The position numbers and the translations under genes are program-made. From JBEHWX01 sp048498995 (GTDB lineage Bacteria > Bacteroidota > Ignavibacteria > OLB7): a stretch of 64,000 nt of DNA. Location of the stretch: positions 32,127-96,126 of the forward strand of contig JBEHWX010000009.1 of the NCBI GenBank assembly GCA_048498995.1, read 5' to 3'. Below are positions 24,420 to 33,635 of this stretch, in pieces (within the stretch, counting starts at the first letter, position 1; each line of letters opens with the position of its first letter). The notes below the pieces were generated by a model, which saw only the letters and a program-made list of their open reading frames with translations, had not been told where the DNA came from and did no database searches.

Positions 24420-24860
24420 TTACCGTAACGTCCGCTCGAGATCGAAGTCGATCATCAGCACGGACTCATCGGAGTCCACGCCGCCGAGCGCGTTGTAGAG
24501 TCGTCGCGCGGGAGTGTTGTCGTGGCTGGTGAGGACCCACGCCCGCCGGCATCCGCGCTCCCTCCCACGCTCCAGCAGCGCGCCGAGCACCTGTTTGCCG
24601 ATACCGCGGCCGTGATGCGTCGGCGCCACGCCGACCTCGTTCACCCAGAGCTCCGGCGGCTTGTCCGGATGGAAATACTCGACGCCGGTCGCCATCCCGA
24701 TCACCACATCATCCTCGATCGCCACGGCGATGATGTGACGTGGATCGGCGAGGAATGCCGCGCTCCAGCGAGGGTCCACCGGATTGTCGAAGACATCCTC
24801 GGCCACGCGCTCCAACGCGGAGGCGTCATCGGGACCGAGAATGCGGATGACGAGAGACAT
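24420..24860 (-). CDS. GNAT-family N-acetyltransferase
   Basis: A 146-residue GNAT. Motif A is VNEVGVAPTHHGRGIGKQVLGALLERGRERGC, with the pyrophosphate-binding loop HGRGIGK, followed by motif B (WVLTSHDNTPARRLYNALGG). The N-terminal VIRILGPDDASALERVAEDVF and C-terminal LMIDFDLE recall AAC(3)-I-type aminoglycoside acetyltransferases, but the specificity cannot be fixed from sequence alone. It sits next to the split AAC(6')-like gene, which it does not closely resemble. Expressed from its own start at 24860; an upstream region of only 45 bases separates it from the next gene, so the two may be one transcript. Confidence 0.88.
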   Translation of the reverse strand: MSLVIRILGPDDASALERVAEDVFDNPVDPRWSAAFLADPRHIIAVAIEDDVVIGMATGVEYFHPDKPPELWVNEVGVAPTHHGRGIGKQVLGALLERGRERGCRRAWVLTSHDNTPARRLYNALGGVDSDESVLMIDFDLERTLR

Positions 24861-24905
24861 GAGGATGATCCGTGCGATATATCGCGGATGTTCGAGCGCG
24901 AGCGA

Positions 24906-25457
24906 CTACTCTCCCTTGACCCAGCGATCGGTGCCGACGAGCGAATCGATGCGACGCTCCAGCTCGGTCAGGGGCGCGGGATAGATGATACCATTCGGGG
25001 AGCCGTCCGCGCCGAGGTCGATGCACCCCTGATAGTGCGTGATCTTCTTGCTCCGATCTCCGGACGTCACCGAGACGATCGCGGTCGGGGCATCGGTCCT
25101 GTACGTCGGGCAGTCGGTAATGGTGCTGTCGTACGGGAGCGCGAAATATCCCGCGGCGTTGATGGCGCCGACAAGCTCCGCGATCCGCTCGCCGGAGAGC
25201 GTCACCTCCTGGCGGCCACCAACGGCGGTGAAGGCCATCCCCTGGAACTCGACCTTGCCGTCGCCGTGGATCGTGACGCGATACGCGGGACAGTGTCCGT
25301 AGCAGCGCGTCCGCTCCAGCGTCACGGAGTCGAAGCTGGCGATGGTGTCCCGCGATGGGCGCTGCGCCGCGTCGCCCGCGGACTGGGTACGGCAGGCCAT
25401 GAATGCAAATGCCGTCGGCACCATGAGGCAGGCGAAGAGCGAGGCGTGGATCTTCAT
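24906..25457 (-). CDS. DUF6438-type lipoprotein
   Basis: A 183-residue lipoprotein. The signal peptide ends in FMAC with the lipid-modified Cys at residue 22. The mature part matches the DUF6438 pattern: DSVTLERTRCYGHCPAYRV, then YRVTIHGDGKVEFQGM, and the later ALPYDSTITDCPTYRTDAPT. Conserved Cys pairs probably form disulfides outside the cytoplasm. The function of the family is unknown. The start at 25457 places the lipobox correctly; the frame extends further upstream without need. Confidence 0.85.
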   Translation of the reverse strand: MKIHASLFACLMVPTAFAFMACRTQSAGDAAQRPSRDTIASFDSVTLERTRCYGHCPAYRVTIHGDGKVEFQGMAFTAVGGRQEVTLSGERIAELVGAINAAGYFALPYDSTITDCPTYRTDAPTAIVSVTSGDRSKKITHYQGCIDLGADGSPNGIIYPAPLTELERRIDSLVGTDRWVKGE

Positions 25458-25575
25458 CACTGATCTTCCGTTTGTTGAATCGAAGCAGTCGTCGAGAACA
25501 TCGTCCGGCGCGCGATCGGGAAGCGACGTCTGCTCCCGAGTATACGAACCGCGGACCGACGGCATCACCATCTTC

Positions 25576-26157
<582 letters not shown>

Positions 26158-26295
26158 GGTATGATCTCGTTCCTCCCGAATCAGGATGTCGTGACGCCGC
26201 GACGGGACGCAATTCCATGATAAGGATTGCTCCACGGATACGGAGCAGGGCCGGGATGTCCGCATGCATCGCGCCGGACCGTTCCCCCGATCATC

Positions 26296-27645
26296 TCACA
26301 GCACGGCTGCGGCCGTCGATCCGACGGCTCCCTCCATGTGGCCGGCAACGACGTGAATGTCGTCCGCGATGTCGCGGTAGTACACGTGGACGGTGTCGCG
26401 GCCGATCGGGAGCACCCAGGGCTTCCCCTGCGCCGCCGGAAGCCGGGTCGTTCCCGACGGTCCGATCGTCGTGGCGTACCAGGAGTTGTCGGCCACGCGA
26501 GACTTCGTCTGTGCCTGGGAGAGCGTGGTCTCTACCTTCTGGTTCAGCGACGCGGGAATATTGAGCTTCGGCACGAGCATGCCCGTGGGGTCCAGTCCCA
26601 TGAGGGTCCGGTATGCGCCGAGCATCGCGGTGGCGAGGTTGTCGTTGGTGCCACCGCTGGTCGAGAAGGCATGGATGGCGACGGTCACGATGTTGCCGCT
26701 CGCGTCGCGGTAACAGGCGGCATAGCAGCAGCCGAGAACGAACGCGAAGCTGGGATCGCCCGCGGCCGTCGGAGCCTTCGAGCCGCTCTCCGGCCCGTTG
26801 AGGACCAGCGGTACCCAGGCGCCGGGGTCGTCCGAGCCGTGTGAACTGATCGTGAGCGCGCCGGGGATGATGTCGGTCCGGCTCCAGTTGCTCTTCCCCT
26901 GGTAGAGCTGTCCGCGGATCAGACCGTTCGGATCACGATAGATCACGAAGGGACCGTGGTAGGTATCCTCGCGGGTCGGATCGGAGAGGAGCAGCTTGCC
27001 GGGGAGCACGGCCGGATCGCCGGCGAGCGTATCGTCGGAGATCTTCGTGGCGCCCCACGGACCGCCGGCGATGCTCCAGAGATCCCAGAGGTGGTTGTCC
27101 GTGCCACGGTAGAAAACGTGCGTCTGATTCTCGGTGACCAGCACCACCGGATCACCCGCCGCGGCCATCGCGCCCGGGACCTGGCCGCCGGCGCCGCCGA
27201 TCTTCACGAGATTCCAGAACGGACCAGCCGCGGTCGCGTCCCAGATATTCCCCGCGACATCGCGGAAGAAGCAGTGGAAGAATCCGCCGAAGTCCACCGC
27301 CGCCGGCGCTCCCGCCGCGGCCGGCGCGTTGGCCGCGCCACCGGGGCCGGTGACCGGCACCAGCGCCCATGCGCCTCCGGCATGGACCAGATCCTGGATG
27401 TGGTTGTTCACGTCGCGGTAGCAGGCGTGGAGCGCGCCGGCGACGAGCGCCGGGCGAACGTTGCCCGCCGCCTTCGGCGCAAGCGGCGCCGCGCCGCCAG
27501 CGCCGGTGAGCTGGAACGGGAGCCATTGCGGCGTCCCCGGCAGCCAGAGCGATTCCTGGATGTTGCCGTCGGCGCCGAAGGTGGAGAAGTGGAGCTCTTT
27601 GCTATCCCGAATGGCGGGTGGACCGGTCGTCGATCGAGACTTCAT
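26296..27645 (-). CDS. Fucose-lectin-like (AAL-type) beta-propeller protein
   Basis: A 449-residue protein made of about five or six copies of a 45-60-residue unit ending in patterns such as HACYRDVNNHIQDLV, HCFFRDVAGNIWD, HVFYRGTDNHLWDLW, FVIYRDPNGLIRGQL and HVYYRDIADDIHVV. This is the repeat of Aleuria-type fucose-binding lectins and tachylectin-like six-bladed propellers. There is no signal peptide, so it would be cytosolic unless exported by another route. Between blades are Ala/Gly/Pro-rich linkers (AAGAPAAVD). Sugar-contacting Arg, Glu and Trp residues cannot be assigned with certainty. No genetic partner is obvious. Confidence 0.75.
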   Translation of the reverse strand: MKSRSTTGPPAIRDSKELHFSTFGADGNIQESLWLPGTPQWLPFQLTGAGGAAPLAPKAAGNVRPALVAGALHACYRDVNNHIQDLVHAGGAWALVPVTGPGGAANAPAAAGAPAAVDFGGFFHCFFRDVAGNIWDATAAGPFWNLVKIGGAGGQVPGAMAAAGDPVVLVTENQTHVFYRGTDNHLWDLWSIAGGPWGATKISDDTLAGDPAVLPGKLLLSDPTREDTYHGPFVIYRDPNGLIRGQLYQGKSNWSRTDIIPGALTISSHGSDDPGAWVPLVLNGPESGSKAPTAAGDPSFAFVLGCCYAACYRDASGNIVTVAIHAFSTSGGTNDNLATAMLGAYRTLMGLDPTGMLVPKLNIPASLNQKVETTLSQAQTKSRVADNSWYATTIGPSGTTRLPAAQGKPWVLPIGRDTVHVYYRDIADDIHVVAGHMEGAVGSTAAAVL

Positions 27646-27787
27646 GCGAGATGCGGTTCCGTTGATTGGGGGGAGCCAGACGGCCTCCGATGCCGCCGTG
27701 ATTCGGTGTCGAGATCGTATCGGTCGCGTCGGCCGCGATGCTTCGTTTTCCGTGCCGACGCTTCCGGGCCGGAGCGTTGCGAGGTCC

Positions 27788-28108
27788 TCATTTCCCGACG
27801 AAGCGGAGCGCCTCGCGCGCCAGCGCCAGCCGGTCCTCTGTGGAATCCGGCTCCACCGCCAGCCACTCCTTCATCAGCCGTCCATGCCCCGGATCGAAGC
27901 GGTGCCCCTGGCCGGCGGCCTCCAGCTCGTCGACGCGTCCCCTCGGGAGCTTCACCACGAATTGGCCGGCCGAGGAGACCATCGCGAAGATCTTCCCATC
28001 CACCTGAAGCGCGGAGGAGCCGAACCCGTTCTTCCCGCGGGAGCCGAGCGTGACGCGCGCGTCATCCACGAGCGCGGAGACGATGGCGTCGAAGTCGGTA
28101 TCGTTCAT
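27788..28108 (-). CDS. TfoX/Sxy N-terminal-domain protein
   Basis: A 106-residue protein resembling the TfoX/Sxy N-terminal domain: ALQVDGKIFAMVSSAGQFVVKLPRGRVDEL and the HRFDPGHGRLMKEWLAV block near the C-terminus. Full-length Sxy proteins regulate competence with CRP, but stand-alone domains of this kind occur widely and lack a known role. The start at 28108 (MNDTDFDAIVSALV) is the consensus N-terminus; the open frame upstream passes through REP-like repeats. Confidence 0.78.
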   Translation of the reverse strand: MNDTDFDAIVSALVDDARVTLGSRGKNGFGSSALQVDGKIFAMVSSAGQFVVKLPRGRVDELEAAGQGHRFDPGHGRLMKEWLAVEPDSTEDRLALAREALRFVGK

Positions 28109-28200
28109 GTCGTTCTCCGATCGATGGGATTCGTGCGGACATCGTCGCGGGGCGGCGCGGACATCATCGTTCGGAAGCCCACGTACTGGCGCATGGAAGA

Positions 28201-28342
28201 GTGCACGCTGAAGACGCGCTCCATGCGGGCGGCCCCTTCCGGTGGCAAATGCGCTCACGCAGAAGACGTGCGGCTACCGTTCGCGTCGTCGGGATGGTTT
28301 GTCCGGCTGCCCTGGCGCGCGCTGACGACGTGCGGCTACCGG
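28201..28342. repeat. Three REP-like arms in direct orientation
   Basis: Arms at about 28201-28222, 28251-28279 and 28315-28342, each with a GCACG-like stem, a CTGAAGA/AGAAGA/CTGACGA loop, and CGTGCGGCTACCG at the end of the last two. No inverted partner arms are seen, unlike the copies near the RAYT. Confidence 0.65.
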
Positions 28343-28827
28343 TTCAGGCGGCGGACGAAGCTCGCGCCGTCGGGACGCTCCGTCCATCCCGCTTTCTCGT
28401 AGAAGCCGCGCCGGTAGGATTCCCGGTCCCGGAAGTTGATCAGTTGAAGCCGCGAGCAGCCGCGGTCGCGCGCCTCACGCTCCACCGCTCCCAGCAGTCG
28501 CGTTCCGATGCCGTGCCCCCTTGCCTCCTCGACCAGAAAGAGCTCCGAGACGAATCCCTCCGGACCATCCATGATCAGATAGGGAAGCCAGTGCACGGCG
28601 ACATAGCCGACGAGTGCCTCCCCCTCGCGACCCGCGATGTGGATCGAGTGGCTGCCATCGGCGAGACAGAGCGCGAGCTCCCGGGCGATCATCTCGCGCA
28701 GATCCTCGGGACTCTTCCCTTCCAGCGCGGAGAAGCCGCCGACCGCGCGGATCAGCTCCGTCAGTCGCGGAGCATCGGCCAGCGTGGCCCCGCGGATGGG
28801 AATCTCCGCATGCTCGATCATGGTCAC
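28336..28827 (-). CDS. GNAT-family N-acetyltransferase
   Basis: A 163-residue GNAT. Motif A is VSELFLVEEARGHGIGTRLLGAVEREARDRGC with the acetyl-CoA loop RGHGIG. The C-terminal GFYEKAGWTERPDGASFVRRL is the usual last strand and helix. The N-terminal helix pair is AEIPIRGATLADAPRLTELI. The substrate is unknown. The stop codon overlaps the end of the REP-like arm at 28315-28342, so the repeat has reached into the 3' end of the gene. Confidence 0.87.
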   Translation of the reverse strand: MTMIEHAEIPIRGATLADAPRLTELIRAVGGFSALEGKSPEDLREMIARELALCLADGSHSIHIAGREGEALVGYVAVHWLPYLIMDGPEGFVSELFLVEEARGHGIGTRLLGAVEREARDRGCSRLQLINFRDRESYRRGFYEKAGWTERPDGASFVRRLNR

Positions 28828-28888
28828 CTGGTTGATCTCCTCCGTGCGATGCGCGACCGACGCCGCGCGATGATCTCGAGAGCGTCCA

Positions 28889-29638
28889 TCATGAAGCGTC
28901 CGGCGCCGTGATGCCCGCGTCGCCCTCCCGCGCGAGGCGGAGCAGACCGACGCCGACGCCGAAGAGCCAGACGAGGATCAGCAGGAGCGCCACCATCGAG
29001 AGCGCGATGCCGATCGTCGGCAGAAAGAGGCCGAGCCCCGCCAGGTTGCCGATGATGCCCGCGTAAGCGATCCACGCGCCGAACGTCCGACGTCGGAGCA
29101 TGGCGAATGAGAACATGGTGCCGGCGATCGACGAGAGCAGATACCCGACGTTGAACGCCGTTCCCTGCGTGGTCCACGCGCCGGGCCGGGCGGGGGCCAT
29201 GGATGAGCCGAGATAGGATGTGAGCACCGCGTGCCCCGCGGCGATCAGCGTCTGACGCTCGGCATCGCTCGTCGCACCGGCGTACTGCCGGCTCAGCGTG
29301 AGGATCTCGAAGATCGGGCTCGACGCGATGTAGCAGGTGACGGCCACCAGGCCGAGCGCGATGGCGAGCGTGGTGAGCGACTCGTGCCCATGGCGCAGGG
29401 CGATGTACAATGCGACGAAGATGGGAATCAGCGTGATGTTCACCAGCAGCATCACCAGATCCAGATCCATCATGCCGGCGAACGGGTTCTTCCGGAAGAG
29501 CTCGAACCATGTGGTTACCGGGCTCCCGACCGGCGGCGGCCAGAGGATGAAGGTGATGATGCCGAGGAGGGTGAGCATGGCGGCGGCGAGCGCCGCGATC
29601 CCTCCGGTTCTGTGAAGGCCGGTCCAGCGTGCATCCAT
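28889..29638 (-). CDS. DUF4386-family membrane protein
   Basis: A 249-residue polytopic membrane protein with six predicted transmembrane helices, agreeing with DUF4386 proteins: HRTGGIAALAAAMLTLLGI, the WFELFRKNPFAGMMDLDLVMLL block with the charged D-L-D motif, then ALGLVAVTCYIASSPIFEIL, the extracellular ATSDAERQTLIAAGHAVL and the C-terminal helices. The role of the family is unknown. The start at 29638 (MDARWTGLHRTGG) follows the usual N-terminus; 29668 is an alternative. Confidence 0.83.
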   Translation of the reverse strand: MDARWTGLHRTGGIAALAAAMLTLLGIITFILWPPPVGSPVTTWFELFRKNPFAGMMDLDLVMLLVNITLIPIFVALYIALRHGHESLTTLAIALGLVAVTCYIASSPIFEILTLSRQYAGATSDAERQTLIAAGHAVLTSYLGSSMAPARPGAWTTQGTAFNVGYLLSSIAGTMFSFAMLRRRTFGAWIAYAGIIGNLAGLGLFLPTIGIALSMVALLLILVWLFGVGVGLLRLAREGDAGITAPDAS

Positions 29639-29722
29639 GGTCGTGATCTCCGGTCGTGTGTGAGACATCCGTCCCCGCGTCACCCGTCATCACATCGATG
29701 GTCCGCCGGCCGGGCGTGGAGG

Positions 29723-30511
29723 CTATCCCCTCTCCTTCTCCGCCACCACGTATGCGTAGTCTCCGGTGTCCGAGCCGTATGCGCGCGCCATCTCCTCGAA
29801 CCCGCCCGTCTCGATATCGGCGCGAAGCGCGTCGAGGCCGGCGCGCACCTCCTCGGGGGGCGCGTACAGGGCGAAGCTGGAGATGTTGGCGCGGAAGATC
29901 TCATTGAAGTAGAGCTCGGGACGTGCCTTGCCGGCGTAGAGGAACAGGTCCTGAAGGTCGGCCGGCACGTCGAAGGGAACGATCTCGCGGAGGGTGAATC
30001 CGGCGTCGGCGAGCGCGCCGAGCACCATCTCCCGGGAGGGCATCTGGAGCGTGGCATGCTCCATCATCACCGGGAAATACCGGTTGAGCCAGTAGCCCCG
30101 CATCTGATCGGGAAACGATGTGAAGATCACGAAGCGTCCGCCGCGCAGTGCCCGATGCACCTCGCGGAAGGGAGCCAGCAGATCGGGGAAGTGATGGATG
30201 GCGAGCGTGCAGATGGCGCCGTCGAACGTGCCGTCGGGAAACGGGAGTGCGTCGGCCGGCGCGAGCGTCCATGCGATCTCCGGGCTACGCGCGGCCGCTT
30301 TGTCGAGCATCTCGGATGAGATATCCACGCCGTGCCACCGGCCGTCGCGGGCGGCCATGGCGCAGGTGTAGTTCCCGGTGCCGCAGGCCAGATCGAGCAA
30401 CGATGCGTCCTCGCGGAGCTCGACCAGGCGCGCGAGCGTGTCGACGATGGTGGGGTCGGCGCGGCGCGTGGCGCCGTAGGTCGTGCCGATGGTATCGTAG
30501 AGTGCCGGCAT
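29723..30511 (-). CDS. Class I SAM-dependent methyltransferase
   Basis: A 262-residue methyltransferase of the UbiE/Methyltransf_11 kind. Motif I is LLDLACGTGNYT, followed by the acidic residue in WHGVDISSEML, the motif LAPADALPFPDGTFD and IHHFPD. The substrate domain continues RALRGGRFVIFTSFPDQMRGYW. It is soluble. The substrate is unknown. I prefer the start at 30511 (MPALYDTIGTTYGATR) because an AAGGA motif lies about 10 bases upstream; 30535 is the alternative. No related biosynthetic neighbour is present. Confidence 0.88.
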   Translation of the reverse strand: MPALYDTIGTTYGATRRADPTIVDTLARLVELREDASLLDLACGTGNYTCAMAARDGRWHGVDISSEMLDKAAARSPEIAWTLAPADALPFPDGTFDGAICTLAIHHFPDLLAPFREVHRALRGGRFVIFTSFPDQMRGYWLNRYFPVMMEHATLQMPSREMVLGALADAGFTLREIVPFDVPADLQDLFLYAGKARPELYFNEIFRANISSFALYAPPEEVRAGLDALRADIETGGFEEMARAYGSDTGDYAYVVAEKERG

Positions 30512-30596
30512 GCGTGATGCGTCCTTTGCGATCATGGATGAGAAGAAGCGCCGTCCCCGGAGCCCGTACCCGAAATCCCCAACTGGAGCTCGCGCC

Positions 30597-31043
30597 TCAA
30601 TCGCTGTTGTTCCAGGTGAGCACGCCGAGCCGGGGATAGGGAGCCAGGTCCGCCGAGAGCGCCTCGCCGCCGTTGACGATTACCCGGACCCATGCCTCGT
30701 GCGACTCCGCCAGACGCTCGCGGTCGATCTCGATCGCGCCGTCCAGCCGCCACGCGGCGAGGATCCGCTCGATCGTTTCGGCATCCTCGGCGTCGAGGCC
30801 ATGCACGGCGCCGGTCCGCAGATGCTTCGGTCCCTCGAAGTAGGCGGCGAGCTCCGTCTCCGGTGAGAGGAGGCGTCCGCCCGGGAGCTCGACATCGTTG
30901 GCCAGCGGAACGTAGATCCCCTCGAGCTCCGGCTGGAGGCAGAAGGTCCCACCGGTCTGGTTGGAGAAGATCACGCCGCTCGGCCACTCGACGATCAGGC
31001 CGAGCCCGACGCTCCCGTGGAGTCGTACCACACCCTTCCCCAT
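30597..31043 (-). CDS. DUF6210-family protein
   Basis: A 148-residue soluble protein matching the DUF6210 pattern: LGLIVEWPSGVIFSNQTGGT, followed by CLQPELEGIYVPL and the late VRVIVNGGEALSADLAPYP. The function is unknown; family members are often found in accessory regions. Four bases separate its start from the stop of the upstream DUF3224 gene, so the two are probably co-transcribed and translationally coupled. Confidence 0.78.
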   Translation of the reverse strand: MGKGVVRLHGSVGLGLIVEWPSGVIFSNQTGGTFCLQPELEGIYVPLANDVELPGGRLLSPETELAAYFEGPKHLRTGAVHGLDAEDAETIERILAAWRLDGAIEIDRERLAESHEAWVRVIVNGGEALSADLAPYPRLGVLTWNNSD

Positions 31044-31047
31044 CGGC

Positions 31048-31452
31048 TCAGTCCCGATCTCCGATGGTATACTCGAAGTCGTACGTATGCTTGCCGTCGA
31101 CGATCTCGATGGCCATGGTGCCGGAAAGTCCCTCGAGCTCGTCGGTGCCGGAATCGGGGACGACGGTGATCGTCAGGCTCGGGGCGCCGCGGTCCATCAG
31201 GCCGGTATGCTGGAGCACGAACGCTCCGGAGCGGCCGTTCAGCGTGCCGCTCACCCGCTCGATGGCGACGTAGCCGGCCGAGCCCTTCACCGCCGTTCCG
31301 GCCGAGAGCATCTCTCCCCTGCTGGTGGCTTCCAGATCGCCGTGGAACTGCTTGTCGATCGACAGGCGTCCGAGAAGGGTTCCCTCGGTCTGATCGTGGA
31401 GTGGCTGCGGGGTCAGCTTCACTTCGAACGGGCCGCGTACGCGCGTGGTCAC
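31048..31452 (-). CDS. DUF3224 beta-barrel protein (GTG start)
   Basis: A 134-residue protein of the DUF3224 family, a small calycin-like or allene-oxide-cyclase-like barrel: GPFEVKLTPQPL, the DKQFHGDLEATSRGEMLSAG block, the AIERVSGTLNGRSGAFVLQH core and the C-terminal DFEYTIGD. The role is unknown. The start is a GTG at 31452, chosen because CCAGGAGAA lies about 7 bases upstream and the domain begins right after it, whereas the only in-frame ATG (31515) would add unrelated residues. Confidence 0.83.
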   Translation of the reverse strand: MTTRVRGPFEVKLTPQPLHDQTEGTLLGRLSIDKQFHGDLEATSRGEMLSAGTAVKGSAGYVAIERVSGTLNGRSGAFVLQHTGLMDRGAPSLTITVVPDSGTDELEGLSGTMAIEIVDGKHTYDFEYTIGDRD

Positions 31453-31612
31453 GATGTTCTCCTGGTGCGTTAGATGAGCGTGAGGGGCGCGACGTCGGAC
31501 ATCTCCACAGAGCATCTCGGCCGGGCGCGCCGTCGGGGGCCAAAGCTACGTGTTCGGTGGCGATTCACCGACGTCCCCGCTCGGCGGAAACGTGCGCGTC
31601 GGCACAGGACGC

Positions 31613-32425
31613 TCATCGGAGCAGTTGCGCGGGGGTATACGACTCCGGAATGGAGACGATCGGCTGCTCCAGCATCACCTCCCCGCGACGGCGCGCCACG
31701 GCGCGCACGTAGCCGAGCGTGCGTCCGCGATCCTCCTCGACCGCCTGGATCTCGGCGTGGTTGTCGGGCGCGACCGCGCGCTGCCAGTCGAGCCAGCGGA
31801 GCCACCCGTCCGGCATGCTGTCGGCCGTCTCGATCTCCACGATGCCGGTCCGCTCCCAGTGTCGTCGCCACCATGCGGCCGAGTGGAGGCACCAGACCTC
31901 GGGGGTCCAGAACGCGCGCAGATGCTCCGGCACATCCCCCTCGATCTCGTGCATCAGCCCGGAGAGCGCGATGCCGATCCGGCCGCCCGGCTTGAGGAAG
32001 CGCGCGAGGTTGCCGAGGAAGAGGTCGTCGGTGCCGTAGTACATGAACGAGTCGATGGAGACGATCGCGTCGAACTGCTCCGCGGCGAACGGCAGCGACC
32101 GCGCGTCGGCATGGATGGGAATCACCCCATCCCCAGCGCCGGCATCGCTGATGCGTCGGGCGTTCTCCGTGGGACTGAACCAGAGATCGGTCGCCCACAC
32201 GCGCACGCCGAATTCGCGGTGGAGAAAGATGGAGGAAGCGGCGCGCCCGCAGCCGAGATCGAGCACGCGCATCCCTGGACGCAGCTCCATCGCCGAGGCG
32301 AGCCATTCGGCGAGCCAGAGGGAGTTGGCTCCTCCGCTGATGCTGGCGGCAAGCCACTCCGGATGATACTTCGAGGCCAGCGGAAACTGCTCCGCGAGGA
32401 GCCGGTCGTCAGTGGTCGTCATCAT
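31613..32425 (-). CDS. Class I SAM-dependent methyltransferase
   Basis: A 270-residue methyltransferase. Motif I is VLDLGCGRAASS, with the acidic residue in VWATDLWFSPTENARR and motif II/III in FDAIVSIDSFMYYGTDDLFLGNLARFLKPGGRIGIALSG. The N-terminal HPEWLAASISGGANSLWLAEWLA is typical of a group of small-molecule methyltransferases that act on amines or sterols. It is soluble. It is not closely similar to the methyltransferase at 29723. The start is at the first Met pair (MMTTTDD). Confidence 0.88.
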   Translation of the reverse strand: MMTTTDDRLLAEQFPLASKYHPEWLAASISGGANSLWLAEWLASAMELRPGMRVLDLGCGRAASSIFLHREFGVRVWATDLWFSPTENARRISDAGAGDGVIPIHADARSLPFAAEQFDAIVSIDSFMYYGTDDLFLGNLARFLKPGGRIGIALSGLMHEIEGDVPEHLRAFWTPEVWCLHSAAWWRRHWERTGIVEIETADSMPDGWLRWLDWQRAVAPDNHAEIQAVEEDRGRTLGYVRAVARRRGEVMLEQPIVSIPESYTPAQLLR

Positions 32426-32433
32426 GATCTCGA

Positions 32434-32991
32434 TTATCGGAATCTCGAATAAGGGGGATCGGCGGTCGCCGAATCTGGTGCCAGGCGCTCACTTCGCTCG
32501 ACCGCGTAAAGGCGGTCCACCCAGCCATTGACCTCGACATTGCCGAGGCAGCGCATCCCGTTCTTCTCGGCGACGCGGATCGAGGCATGGTTGCGGGGAT
32601 CGATCAGGGAGATCACGCGTCGGAATCCGAGGGTAAGGAGTCCGTGGTCCCGGATCGCGCGGGCAGCCTCGGTCGCCAGGCCGCGTCCCCAGCAGGAGCG
32701 CGCCAGCATGTAGGCCACTTCGTAGTCCCGGCATCCCTCCACCATCTGCGGCAACAGGCCGCACCGCCCGATGAAGCGGCCGTTCTCCCGGAGGATCGTT
32801 CCCCAGAAGTGAACGCCGGCGCGCTCGTACCACCCGAGGATCTCCTCGATCTCGGCGGCCGCCTGCTCCCGCGTGCGCGTCCCCTCGAAGTGGCGCATCA
32901 CGTCGGGATCGGCGTAGAGCGCGGCCAGCTCGTCGACGTCGTCACGGGTCAGGCGCCGGAGAATGAGACGCTCGGTTTCCAGAACGATCAT
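32434..32991 (-). CDS. GNAT-family N-acetyltransferase (RimJ/RimL-like)
   Basis: A 185-residue GNAT of the RimJ/RimL type: TERLILRRLTRDDVDELAALYADPDVMRHF at the N-terminus, GRCGLLPQMVEG, YMLARSCWGRGLATEAARAI (acetyl-CoA loop) and the C-terminal NHASIRVAEKNGMRCLG. RimJ/RimL act on protein N-termini, but this is a broad group with small-molecule substrates as well. It ends 8 bases before the start of the methyltransferase gene at 32425, so both are probably on one transcript. Confidence 0.9.
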   Translation of the reverse strand: MIVLETERLILRRLTRDDVDELAALYADPDVMRHFEGTRTREQAAAEIEEILGWYERAGVHFWGTILRENGRFIGRCGLLPQMVEGCRDYEVAYMLARSCWGRGLATEAARAIRDHGLLTLGFRRVISLIDPRNHASIRVAEKNGMRCLGNVEVNGWVDRLYAVERSERLAPDSATADPPYSRFR

Positions 32992-33061
32992 GGGAGTGCT
33001 CCCGGCCGCGCATGGCGATGACGCGCGTGGCAGCGCGCGCGTGGAGAAAAAGTCCGGAACC

Positions 33062-33547
33062 TCAGCGCGGGCCGGCCAGCTCGAGCACCAGCTCGTCGAT
33101 CTCTTCGCCGCGCGCGTTGGCGAATCCGCGGTCGTGGCCGATCACCCTGAAGCCGCATCGTTCGAGCACCTTGACCGAGCCGATGTTGTCGGCCGCGGCG
33201 CGCGCGCGCAGCGGGCGCACGTCGAGCAGGTCGATGAAGGTGGCGAGCGCCGCGCTCGCGATCCCCTTCCCCCAGCGCGCTCGATCGATCCAGTAGGTGA
33301 CCTCGGTCCGCCCCTCCTCCTGATAGGAAAGCACGTTGCCGACGACGGCGCCATCGGCGAGGATGGTCCGCGTCACGACCGAGGGGGTGGCGCGTATCCG
33401 CTCCCAGTGCGCAAGGAACGCCGCGTGATCCGAGGGATTCTTCGCGGTGAACGCGGCCATGCGGACCGCGATCGGGTCCCGGCCGAACTCGAAGAAGAGG
33501 GGGAGATCCCCGTCGATGATGGGGCGAAGCTCGATGTTCGCGGACAT
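33062..33547 (-). CDS. GNAT-family N-acetyltransferase (RimJ/RimL-like)
   Basis: A 161-residue GNAT: IELRPIIDGDLPLFFEFGRDP, YWIDRARWGKGIASAALATFIDL with the acetyl-CoA loop, and DNIGSVKVLERCGFRVIGHD. A second RimJ/RimL-type paralogue within 1 kb of the one at 32434, but the two are not closely similar, so recent duplication is unlikely. The start at 33547 (MSANIELRP) is the consensus N-terminus; the frame extends upstream to 33622. Confidence 0.88.
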   Translation of the reverse strand: MSANIELRPIIDGDLPLFFEFGRDPIAVRMAAFTAKNPSDHAAFLAHWERIRATPSVVTRTILADGAVVGNVLSYQEEGRTEVTYWIDRARWGKGIASAALATFIDLLDVRPLRARAAADNIGSVKVLERCGFRVIGHDRGFANARGEEIDELVLELAGPR

Positions 33548-33635
33548 GGTCGATCTCTCTCCCGATGATGTGATCCGGATGTGCGTGTCGTGATCGTGGC
33601 GCCGCGCGCCACTCGTCGGCATGGGGCCGCGCCGC

